7,732 nucleotides of DNA from an uncultured Clostridia bacterium (GTDB lineage: Bacteria > Bacillota > Clostridia > TANB77 > CAG-465), in the NCBI GenBank assembly GCA_947628575.1, contig CANRAK010000061.1:1-7732 (forward strand). The letters run 5' to 3'. The notes under the pieces are model-generated. The model did not search any database. It was not told the origin of the DNA and saw only the letters and a program-made list of their open reading frames with translations. The translations under genes and the position numbers were made by a program. Every line of letters starts with the position of its first letter. The first letter of the stretch is position 1. This document shows, one piece after another, positions 1 to 5,989 of this stretch.

Positions 1-1
1 A

Positions 2-964
2 GCTTTCTCTATTAGTTTCACTATTTATTAGCTTGGAAGTTAAATCTTTAGAAGATACTTCTTGTGAACCAAAGCTATTTGTTATAATAGGCCAAATATC
101 ATATCCATAAGATTTAGCTTTTTGGTAATATTCTTTATCATATTCTAAATCTATTGTACCATGCTCATCTGATACAGAATACCATGTAGGCATTACAACA
201 CCTACACCATCTATCTTTTCTCCAAGTGTATCTAGTTTACTTCCATATTGCCAGAACATAACTAATTTTTCTTTATTTTCTTCGTTCTCGTTTTCATCTT
301 CATCTACTGCATTTTCTATTGTAACTGCACTTTTATCTATATAGCCTATCTTACCACTATCTGATTTAACTTTATACCATCTTGAGTGATTAAGACTATC
401 CACATATACAACAACGGAATTATCTTTATTTAAAGTTTCTAGTACTTTTGAATTTGTACGTATATCACTATATAAATTTACACCATTATAATTTAGCTTT
501 ATATCACTATTATCTTTTTTATCTATTGATACTGTATTTGTATCTTCATCATATGAGCTTTTTATATTATATACATCTTTTAGAATTGTCATATCTATGT
601 ATGTTTGCTCTCCAAAATCTTTACAAATACCATTTGCATCATAACTTTTCATATTTTTTGTAGCCATATTACTACCAACTACAAATTTGTATACATTATC
701 TTCATTTGTAATTATTACCTTTTGAGTTTCAGCATCATAGAATATTTTATCATCAATAAACTGAGATATTGTAGCAAAAGATATGTATATTGTTCCGTCC
801 TCTATAATTGGGTTATATTTTTTATCTACATTATCTCCATATATAATTAAATTAGTTTTATCTTTACTAATGCTAGTACTTTCTACATCCATATTATAAA
901 AAATAAATGTTGCTAAAGCTAGAAGTACTAGTACTTTGACTACACTTGCTATTGTTTCCTTCAT
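2..964 (-). CDS. Membrane-anchored SH3/GH18-like envelope protein (5' part, runs off left edge)
   Basis: Open reading frame of 321 codons with no stop before the window edge, so the C-terminus is missing. It starts at ATG 962-964, preceded by a GAGGT ribosome site at 971-975. Visible architecture: a hydrophobic segment at about residues 7-23 (signal anchor or signal peptide); a beta-rich region at about 37-148 resembling the copper-amine-oxidase N-terminal-like domain of clostridial wall proteins; a bacterial SH3-like module at about 158-215 (GVNLYSD...WYKVK...GKIGYID); an Asp/Glu/Asn-rich linker at about 218-232; then the start of a glycosidase-18-like barrel from about 234 (MFWQYGSK, VGVVMPTWYSV, YDIWPIITN). 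The order suggests an exported enzyme that binds and perhaps cleaves cell-wall or spore-cortex glycan. The DxxDxDxE catalytic strand would lie outside the window, so enzymatic activity cannot be judged. The domain calls are from memory of family patterns. Confidence 0.75.
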   Translation of the reverse strand, partial: MKETIASVVKVLVLLALATFIFYNMDVESTSISKDKTNLIIYGDNVDKKYNPIIEDGTIYISFATISQFIDDKIFYDAETQKVIITNEDNVYKFVVGSNMATKNMKSYDANGICKDFGEQTYIDMTILKDVYNIKSSYDEDTNTVSIDKKDNSDIKLNYNGVNLYSDIRTNSKVLETLNKDNSVVVYVDSLNHSRWYKVKSDSGKIGYIDKSAVTIENAVDEDENENEENKEKLVMFWQYGSKLDTLGEKIDGVGVVMPTWYSVSDEHGTIDLEYDKEYYQKAKSYGYDIWPIITNSFGSQEVSSKDLTSKLINSETNRES

Positions 965-970
965 AATCTT

Positions 971-1017
971 ACCTCAATACATAAATTTATTATACTATAA
1001 ATAAAAATAATTGTGAA
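971..1017 (-). promoter_or_regulatory. Sigma-A-type promoter and RBS of the left-edge GH18-like gene
   Basis: Read on the minus strand, TTCACA (1012-1017) is followed after exactly 17 bases by a perfect TATAAT (989-994). Transcription would start near 982, giving a very short leader that carries the GAGGT ribosome site (971-975), 6 bases from the ATG. The gene therefore seems to be transcribed separately from the upstream operon, which ends at the terminator at 1128-1152. Confidence 0.6.
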
Positions 1018-1083
1018 GAAAAATTCTTTAATATCCAACCATTTTTTTGTATTATTTTTATATTATGTGCAATAATATAAATA

Positions 1084-1116
1084 GTATATAGGTAATTTAG
1101 CGATAGGCCTATATAC
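1084..1116. repeat. 9-bp inverted repeat between the operon terminator and the GH18-like promoter
   Basis: GTATATAGG at 1084-1092 is an exact reverse complement of CCTATATAC at 1108-1116, with a 15-base spacer. The right arm also overlaps a perfect 10-bp palindrome, ATAGGCCTAT, at 1103-1112. It lies about 67 bases upstream of the -35 of the left-edge gene and just beyond the ddl terminator. It could be an operator or chance in AT-rich sequence. There is no U-run beside it, so it is not a clear terminator. The rest of 965-1127 holds only the promoter described separately. Confidence 0.3.
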
Positions 1117-1127
1117 ATAAAAACTAT

Positions 1128-1152
1128 AAAAAGGCGGATATACCGCCTTTTT
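1128..1152 (-). terminator. Rho-independent terminator of the alr-murF-ddl operon
   Basis: The GC stem GGCGG (1133-1137) / CCGCC (1143-1147) has a five-base ATATA loop and is extended on both sides by an A-tract (1128-1132) pairing with a T-tract (1148-1152), about 10 bp in all. On the minus strand it begins directly after the ddl stop codon and is followed by TTTTT. The symmetric A/T flanks mean it could also work on the plus strand, although no plus-strand gene precedes it. Confidence 0.9.
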
Positions 1153-2340
1153 TTACTTTTTACCATTCATATTTAAAATATTTACATCTGTAGAATATGT
1201 TATTTTATCTCTTCTTTCTTTTCTTTTTATAGCATATCTAATAGCTTTATCTAAAAGCTGTGGAAATTCTATTCCTTTAGGTTGCCATAGATAATATGAA
1301 AGTGAACCTGGTATTGTATTAATTTCATTTACATATATTTTATCATTATCTAATATAAAATCTATTCTAGATATACCTTCACAGTTTAATGCTCTAAATG
1401 TATCCACTGCTAAAGTATATATTTCATCTTCTTGCTCTTTAGTAAGCTCAGCTGGTATTTTTCTAGATAATGAAGCCATACCTGATGCTTTTGTTCCAAA
1501 TTTTGGACCGAATTTTTGTCCTAGTTTTCCACCTTTTGCACCACCGCTCATATACTTATCTTTATAGCTTAAAATTTCATCATTTTTTATTGGTTCTTCT
1601 AAAACAGATACTTCCTGCTCAGAATAGTTACCTAAAACAGAGCAATTTATCTCTCTTAGATTTGTAACGCATCTTTCTACTAATACATTTTCACAAAATT
1701 CAAATACTTGTTGCATTTTTTCTTTAAATTCTGATTTTTCTTTTATTATCTCTATTCCAACACTTGAGCCAAGATTAGCTGGTTTTACTATTACTGGTAG
1801 TTCTAGTTTACTTGTTATTTTCTGATATGTTTTTTCTTCATCTTCTTCAAATTCAGATATATTTAAAGTTTCATACTCAATAACAGGAATATTAGAAGCT
1901 TCTAGAACTTTTTTAAATATTATCTTATTCATACCTACTGCAGATGCACATACGTCACATCCTACATAAGGTATATTATACATTTCTAAAAATCCTTCTA
2001 ATGTACCATCCTCTACATTTAATCCATGAACAACTGGGAAAGCAATATCTATACTTGCAATTTTTCTACTAAATAATCCTTTTGTACAAGCAACTAATTT
2101 TGAATCTTTATGTGTAAAATATACTTCATTTGCTATTCTTTTTATATTATCTAAATCTTTAAATTCTTCTATTTTTGTAAGTAACTCTGAAATATAAAAC
2201 TTATTATCTTTTGAGATATATACAGGTACTACCTCATACTTTTCTCTATCTAAATTTTCTATTACTTGCAAAGCAGATATAATTGACACCTCATGTTCTA
2301 CACTCTTACCTCCAAAAAACACTCCAACTACTGTTTTCAT
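1153..2340 (-). CDS. ddl: D-alanine--D-alanine ligase
   Basis: ATP-grasp ligase that joins two D-Ala into the dipeptide used by MurF; cytosolic, 395 residues. Family marks are all present: GGKSVEHEVS at the N-terminus with Glu17 in the place of the substrate-binding Glu; HGLNVEDG (105-112); the ATP-binding VKPA Lys186; the GSSVG loop (191-195); the Mg-binding end with Arg325, Asp327, Glu339 and Asn341 (NEINTIPGS). Tyr263 in DKYMSGG matches the Tyr of the classic D-Ala-D-Ala enzymes, not the change seen in VanA-type D-lactate ligases, so D-Ala-D-Ala is the expected product. Length exceeds the usual 300-370 residues, partly because of a Gly/Lys-rich insert at about 266-287 and a charged C-terminal tail after about 370. 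It is the last gene of the operon, 14 bases after murF, with a strong AAGGAG ribosome site in that gap. Stop is TAA. Confidence 0.97.
   Translation of the reverse strand: MKTVVGVFFGGKSVEHEVSIISALQVIENLDREKYEVVPVYISKDNKFYISELLTKIEEFKDLDNIKRIANEVYFTHKDSKLVACTKGLFSRKIASIDIAFPVVHGLNVEDGTLEGFLEMYNIPYVGCDVCASAVGMNKIIFKKVLEASNIPVIEYETLNISEFEEDEEKTYQKITSKLELPVIVKPANLGSSVGIEIIKEKSEFKEKMQQVFEFCENVLVERCVTNLREINCSVLGNYSEQEVSVLEEPIKNDEILSYKDKYMSGGAKGGKLGQKFGPKFGTKASGMASLSRKIPAELTKEQEDEIYTLAVDTFRALNCEGISRIDFILDNDKIYVNEINTIPGSLSYYLWQPKGIEFPQLLDKAIRYAIKRKERRDKITYSTDVNILNMNGKK
1486..1533 (-). repeat. Four tandem 12-base units in ddl encoding Gly-x-Lys-(Leu/Phe/Ala)
   Basis: Ddl residues 270-285 read GGKL, GQKF, GPKF, GTKA: four consecutive tetrapeptides with Gly first and Lys third, preceded by a partial unit (GGAK, 266-269). 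At DNA level the units begin GGN and carry AAA as the third codon, so the segment looks like a degenerated 12-base tandem expansion. It sits between the DKY active-site loop and the conserved IPAELT stretch. Many clostridial Ddl proteins carry a shorter Gly/Lys-rich loop here (from memory), so this may be an expanded form of a known loop. Confidence 0.7.
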
Positions 2341-2354
2341 TTTAATTCTCCTTC

Positions 2355-3935
2355 CTATTTAATATAACTATCTGGCAAATCATTTTCAAATAATGCTAGT
2401 ATATTTTTATGACTTATTTGTATTTCTTGTAATTTACTAAATGCCTCATATAAGTCATCTACAACTATATATTCTTTATATCCTTTTTCGTCCATTCCCT
2501 CTTTTATCTTATCTGTTGTAGCTTTACCAACAAGAATAACATAATCGCAAGCTGTTGCATACTCGCCTAATTTTTTATTTAATTCATCTGTTCTATCACC
2601 AAGCTCAATCATTCCAGGAGTAACTAATACTTTATATTTATCCTTAAACATACATAAAGTTTCAATTGCAGCTTTTGAGCCTTCTGGGTTTGAATTAAAT
2701 GAATCATCTAAGCTTAGAATGCCTCCCATATCTTTAAGCTCTAAACGATGCTCTACAGGTTTTATTTTCTTTATACCTTTTTTTATTTCTTCTACTTTCA
2801 TACCTAGTTCTTTAGCTATTGCAACTGCACAAACTATATTATATATATTGTTTTTTCCAAGTAGCCTTGTTTCTACTTTTATTCTTGTTTTTCCTGAGAC
2901 TATATCAAAAATACTACCTTTATCTGACATAGTTATATTTTCAACACTATATCTGCATTCCTTATTATCTATGCTAAAATCTATTATATCTACATCTTTA
3001 GCATATAAATCTATGCCCTTTTTGATATACTCATTATCTAAGTTTAATACAGCTGTTACATCTTTTTTTGCATTAGTTATTATTTCAAATTTTCCTTTTA
3101 TTATATTATCTATCGACTTAAATGTAGTAAGATGCTGTGGACCTATAGATGTTATTACAGATATATCTGGTCTTACAATATTACAAATTTCAGCTATTTC
3201 TTTAAGTCTAGCAGCTCCCATCTCACATACAAATACTTCTGTATATGGTTTTATCTGTTCACGTATAGTCTTTACAACACCAAGTGTTGTATTATAGCTT
3301 TTTGGTGTCATTACAGTTATGTATTTTTCTTCTAATAATGCAGAAACGATATTTTTGGTAGAAGTTTTACCATAACTTCCAGTTATTCCTATAATTTTAA
3401 GATTTTTATTACCAGCTATAATTTTTTTAGCCTCTTTAATGTATATATGGTTTATACACCATAATATTGGCTGTGCTAAAATATTAGCTAGTAAAATTAA
3501 TAATATAGCTACAAGCTTATATAACGAGCAAGCTACAAAAACAATTGATATATATTTATACTTTGCAAATTTAGCTACTGCGTATATACTTGCTAAGAAT
3601 ATTAATAACAATATACAGTATGTTATTCTTACTCTACTTGTATACACAAACTTCTTTTTAGCTACAGGTCTGTTATTTATAGTTTTACATGCTGAAAATA
3701 ACGCAAAAAGTGAAAATGGAATTAAAGCATAAATACTATAAAATGACATTACTGCAAATATTAATAGTACCACTTCATATATTTGGAATTTGTATGATTT
3801 AGTTGTTTTAATAGCAGCATATACTTCCTCAATATGATAAAAGGACTGTTGAAAAATATGCATAAATTTATTACTATTAACAGCTATAAGCACTAACGTT
3901 ATAATATACGATACTATAAGTAATAGTGAATTCAT
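2355..3935 (-). CDS. murF: Membrane-fused MurF: UDP-MurNAc-tripeptide--D-Ala-D-Ala ligase
   Basis: Adds D-Ala-D-Ala to UDP-MurNAc-tripeptide using ATP. The Mur-ligase core starts at about residue 178: P-loop GITGSYGKTSTKN (183-195, Lys190), EMGA (238-241), GPQHL with His268, GKFE with Lys282 where the family often has a carbamylated Lys, EHRLE (395-399), DDSFNSNPEGS (410-420) and GMIELGD (441-447). The last two are typical of MurF rather than MurC, MurD, MurE or FolC. The usual GKHN motif reads GKNN (360-363). Residues 1-165 are not the normal cytosolic UDP-binding domain. They contain hydrophobic spans at about 3-19, 54-83 (perhaps two), 104-122 and 127-160, so the catalytic part is probably tethered to the inner face of the membrane. 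The start at 3935 is supported by a consensus AGGAGGT site (3941-3947) lying directly after the hydrolase stop. The gene is third in the operon. Confidence 0.93.
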   Translation of the reverse strand: MNSLLLIVSYIITLVLIAVNSNKFMHIFQQSFYHIEEVYAAIKTTKSYKFQIYEVVLLIFAVMSFYSIYALIPFSLFALFSACKTINNRPVAKKKFVYTSRVRITYCILLLIFLASIYAVAKFAKYKYISIVFVACSLYKLVAILLILLANILAQPILWCINHIYIKEAKKIIAGNKNLKIIGITGSYGKTSTKNIVSALLEEKYITVMTPKSYNTTLGVVKTIREQIKPYTEVFVCEMGAARLKEIAEICNIVRPDISVITSIGPQHLTTFKSIDNIIKGKFEIITNAKKDVTAVLNLDNEYIKKGIDLYAKDVDIIDFSIDNKECRYSVENITMSDKGSIFDIVSGKTRIKVETRLLGKNNIYNIVCAVAIAKELGMKVEEIKKGIKKIKPVEHRLELKDMGGILSLDDSFNSNPEGSKAAIETLCMFKDKYKVLVTPGMIELGDRTDELNKKLGEYATACDYVILVGKATTDKIKEGMDEKGYKEYIVVDDLYEAFSKLQEIQISHKNILALFENDLPDSYIK

Positions 3936-3947
3936 ATTTTACCTCCT

Positions 3948-4709
3948 CTATATGAAATTATTTATAATTAATAGGAACTCAGCTAAATTATTTAGATAGC
4001 TAAAATGTCCTGCATTTTTTAGAACTACAAGTCCTGAGCCCTCTATTAAGCTCTCCATTTTTTTGCCGTCTGAAAGAGGTGTTTCTGTATCATTTTCGCC
4101 CCACACTAGAAGTGTAGGTACTTTTATATTTTCTAAATATTGAGTTAAATCTTCTTGTACTATATTTTTAAATACTTCTTTCATTACATCATCTGCTGCA
4201 TTATAATCTGAAGAACCTACTTTTCCTCTATATTTATTTATTAATTTTGTTGCTCTATCTTTACCTAAAAAGAGCATTAATACTTTTTTAATAACTTTAA
4301 AAGTATATACCTTTATATAGTATTTCATTTTTCTTTTAGGCTTTATTCCTGCACTATCAACAAGTATTATTTTTTTAGGTTTATATCCTAACTTTCCAAC
4401 TAGTTTAATAATAACTCTACCACCAAATGAATGACCTACTAAAATTACATTATCTAGTTTTAGCTTTTCAATAAATTTATACACTATTTCTGAATAATCT
4501 TCTACGCAATAATCTATTGGTGGCTTTTGACTACTACCAAAACCTGGCATATCTATAGCATATACACAACATTTACTTGCTAAGTTTTGTATTACTGGCC
4601 TAAAAGACTCAATACTTGCTCCCCATCCATGCAATAAAATAACATTTTGCTCATTATTTTCTCCTTCTTTTATATAATGAACATCCAGATTATTTATTGT
4701 TATATTCAT
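3948..4709 (-). CDS. Alpha/beta hydrolase of unknown substrate, within the alr-murF-ddl operon
   Basis: A 253-residue alpha/beta-hydrolase-fold protein. HGWG (27-30) is the oxyanion-hole motif; GHSFGG (92-97) is the nucleophile elbow with Ser94; Asp207 (GENDTETPL) and His235 (AGHFSY) complete the catalytic triad, so an active serine hydrolase is expected (esterase, amidase, lipase or similar). The cap region, about 120-162, is strongly basic (PKRKMKYYIK, KYRGK) with a hydrophobic run, VLMLFLG. That could help it associate with the membrane, but this is inference. There is no signal peptide, so it should be cytosolic. It begins 10 bases after alr, whose stop codon overlaps an AGGTGA ribosome site, and ends 12 bases before murF. 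It is therefore co-transcribed with D-Ala-D-Ala synthesis genes. No known peptidoglycan step obviously requires it, and the substrate cannot be read from the sequence. Confidence 0.9.
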   Translation of the reverse strand: MNITINNLDVHYIKEGENNEQNVILLHGWGASIESFRPVIQNLASKCCVYAIDMPGFGSSQKPPIDYCVEDYSEIVYKFIEKLKLDNVILVGHSFGGRVIIKLVGKLGYKPKKIILVDSAGIKPKRKMKYYIKVYTFKVIKKVLMLFLGKDRATKLINKYRGKVGSSDYNAADDVMKEVFKNIVQEDLTQYLENIKVPTLLVWGENDTETPLSDGKKMESLIEGSGLVVLKNAGHFSYLNNLAEFLLIINNFI

Positions 4710-4719
4710 ACTAATTCAC

Positions 4720-5787
4720 CTATTCAATTATCCTTTCAATTCTACTACCTAGAGTAGATATAACTTCATATACTATTCTTCCTGAATCTTTAGATAATTC
4801 TTTTAAATCATTAGTATAATCAAAAATTACTACTTCATCATTTATATTTACATCTTTAACATCCGTAACGTCTATCATAAACATATCCATACAGATTTTT
4901 CCAGCTATTTTACATTTAACATTATTAACTTCAACAGTAGTATTAGTAAATCTTCTAGTAAACCCATCAGCATACCCCAATTTAGCTACCGCTATTTTCA
5001 TACCTGGTTTAGCAATAAATTTACTATTATAACCAACCTTTGTATATTTATCTACAGTGTTAATATGGATTATAGGCGCTGTAAGCTTTAAAATAGGTTT
5101 TGTCTGCTTAATATATCCATATAACATTAATCCAACTCTAACATGTGTATATTTTACATCTATATCACTATAAAGTTGTACACCATCAGAATTTAAAATA
5201 TGTATATACTTAAACTTTAATTTAGTTTCTAATTTTTTAACAACTTCATTAAATAATCCTATCTGTTCTTCAGTATATTTTCTATCTTTATCTGCAGATG
5301 CTAAATGTGTATATATACCTTCAAATAAAATATTATCTAATGTTAGTATTTTATATAAATTATTTATTATACCACTACATGAAAATCCAAGTCGTGTCAT
5401 ACCTGTATCTATTTTTATATGTACTTTTGCTTTAGTATTATATTTTTTTGCTACTTCATTTATTTCAAATAAATTGCTTAATGATGAAACAGAAAGTGTT
5501 ATATCATTTTTTATTGCCATATCTATTTCATCTTCAAGGCACACTGATGTTACAATTATCATACCTGTAATACCATTTTCTCTTAACCTAATAGCTTCCT
5601 CTATATTTGCAACACCAAAATTGTTAATACCTAAATTTTGTAATTCTTTAGATATTAAAACATCACCTGCGCCATATGCGTTTGCTTTTACCATAGCTAT
5701 TATATCTTTATCTTCACCTATCATTCTTCTTACATATTTAACATTGTATTTTAAATTTTCTTTACTTATATATAGTTTAGCCTTCAT
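4720..5787 (-). CDS. alr: Alanine racemase
   Basis: PLP enzyme interconverting L-Ala and D-Ala; cytosolic. First gene of the operon, feeding D-Ala to Ddl. The barrel carries the PLP lysine, Lys34, in MVKANAYGAG (usual form VKANAYGHG, so the His is Ala here). KIDTGMTRLGF lies at 125-135, VRVGLMLYG at 216-224 and GYADGFTRR at 271-279. Tyr253 in VGYNSKF matches the second catalytic base, and GKICMDM lies at 296-302. The end, YEVISTLGSRIERI, is typical of the family. The start at 5787 gives 355 residues and fits the usual N-terminus. An in-frame ATG at 5823 would add 12 residues (MVLLNVKKVGIF) but lacks a good ribosome site, whereas 5787 has GGGG (5794-5797) six bases upstream. Serine racemase activity (VanT-like) cannot be fully excluded, but there is no membrane domain and no other van gene nearby. 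Confidence 0.96.
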   Translation of the reverse strand: MKAKLYISKENLKYNVKYVRRMIGEDKDIIAMVKANAYGAGDVLISKELQNLGINNFGVANIEEAIRLRENGITGMIIVTSVCLEDEIDMAIKNDITLSVSSLSNLFEINEVAKKYNTKAKVHIKIDTGMTRLGFSCSGIINNLYKILTLDNILFEGIYTHLASADKDRKYTEEQIGLFNEVVKKLETKLKFKYIHILNSDGVQLYSDIDVKYTHVRVGLMLYGYIKQTKPILKLTAPIIHINTVDKYTKVGYNSKFIAKPGMKIAVAKLGYADGFTRRFTNTTVEVNNVKCKIAGKICMDMFMIDVTDVKDVNINDEVVIFDYTNDLKELSKDSGRIVYEVISTLGSRIERIIE

Positions 5788-5793
5788 AAAAAT

Positions 5794-5797
5794 CCCC
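5794..5797 (-). promoter_or_regulatory. Ribosome binding site favouring the alr start at 5787
   Basis: On the minus strand GTGGGGA precedes the ATG at 5785-5787 with a 6-base spacer. The upstream in-frame ATG at 5823 has only a weak AAGGC about ten bases away. The internal start also gives the standard racemase N-terminus. Confidence 0.6.
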
Positions 5798-5853
5798 ACT
5801 TTTTTCACATTTAATAATACCATATATTTTTATGCCTTTTTATATAGTACCTT

Positions 5854-5882
5854 TTGATTTTTACTTATTATTATGGTATAAT
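5854..5882 (+). promoter_or_regulatory. Sigma-A-type promoter reading right toward the Sel1-repeat gene
   Basis: TTGATT (5854-5859), a 17-base spacer, then perfect TATAAT (5877-5882). The predicted start is near 5889, leaving a leader of about 100 bases before the ATG at 5990. A weaker alternative, TTGCAA (5924-5929) with TAAAAA (5947-5952), lies closer to the gene. Both are predictions by eye in AT-rich sequence. Confidence 0.55.
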
Positions 5883-5892
5883 ATTAACATTA

Positions 5893-5906
5893 TATAATAT
5901 ATTATA
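5893..5906. repeat. 14-bp perfect palindrome in the promoter region
   Basis: TATAATATATTATA is its own reverse complement. It contains a TATAAT in each orientation, the right-hand one being the predicted -10 of the leftward (alr) promoter. It may be an operator or simply a by-product of overlapping -10-like sequence in AT-rich DNA. Confidence 0.4.
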
Positions 5907-5929
5907 CGCAATTAGGTATCATTTTGCAA
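5901..5929 (-). promoter_or_regulatory. Sigma-A-type promoter reading left into the alr operon
   Basis: On the minus strand TTGCAA (5924-5929), a 17-base spacer, then perfect TATAAT (5901-5906). The predicted start is near 5894, giving a leader of about 107 bases before alr. No riboswitch or attenuator fold was recognised in that leader. This is the only promoter seen for the four-gene operon, since the gaps between its genes are too short to hold others. Confidence 0.55.
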
Positions 5930-5978
5930 TACATATTAAACTACATTAAAAAAGATAAATCCACACTAAATTCACAAA

Positions 5979-5985
5979 GAAGGGA
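5979..5985 (+). promoter_or_regulatory. Ribosome binding site that decides the start of the Sel1-repeat gene
   Basis: GAAGGGA precedes the ATG at 5990-5992 with about 5 bases between. An in-frame TTG at 5924 would add 22 residues, but it has no ribosome site and falls inside the predicted alr -35 box, so it is rejected. Confidence 0.75.
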
Positions 5986-5989
5986 TATA

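Noticed and set aside
448..850. Two plus-strand open frames (71 and 81 codons) rich in Tyr, His, Leu and Ile
   Set aside because: They lie antisense to the left-edge GH18-like gene, have low-complexity composition and no ribosome site. The minus frame is continuous and has recognisable domains.
1470..1667. 65-codon plus-strand frame inside ddl
   Set aside because: Antisense shadow of a strongly conserved gene, with no domain and no start signal.
2719..3732. Plus-strand frames of 192, 67 and 97 codons inside murF, some hydrophobic
   Set aside because: Antisense shadows of murF. The hydrophobic 97-codon frame arises because it mirrors the membrane-domain coding sequence.
1153..5787. Vancomycin-resistance (van) cluster
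   Set aside because: Ddl keeps the D-Ala-type Tyr263, the racemase lacks a membrane domain, and no vanH, vanX, vanY or two-component regulator is present.
5788..5823. Twelve-residue N-terminal extension of alanine racemase
   Set aside because: Weak ribosome site and not part of the family fold; the ATG at 5787 has a better site and the standard start.
5474..5857. 127-codon plus-strand frame opposite alr
   Set aside because: Antisense to the conserved racemase N-terminus; composition is that of a reverse-complemented AT-rich gene.
5788..5893. Riboswitch or T-box in the alr leader
   Set aside because: The leader of about 107 bases is nearly all A and T. I see no T-box motif, no stable stems and no terminator-antiterminator pair.
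5924..5989. Upstream TTG extension of the Sel1-repeat gene by 22 residues
   Set aside because: No ribosome site before the TTG, and it overlaps the predicted leftward -35 box. The ATG at 5990 has GAAGGGA at proper spacing.
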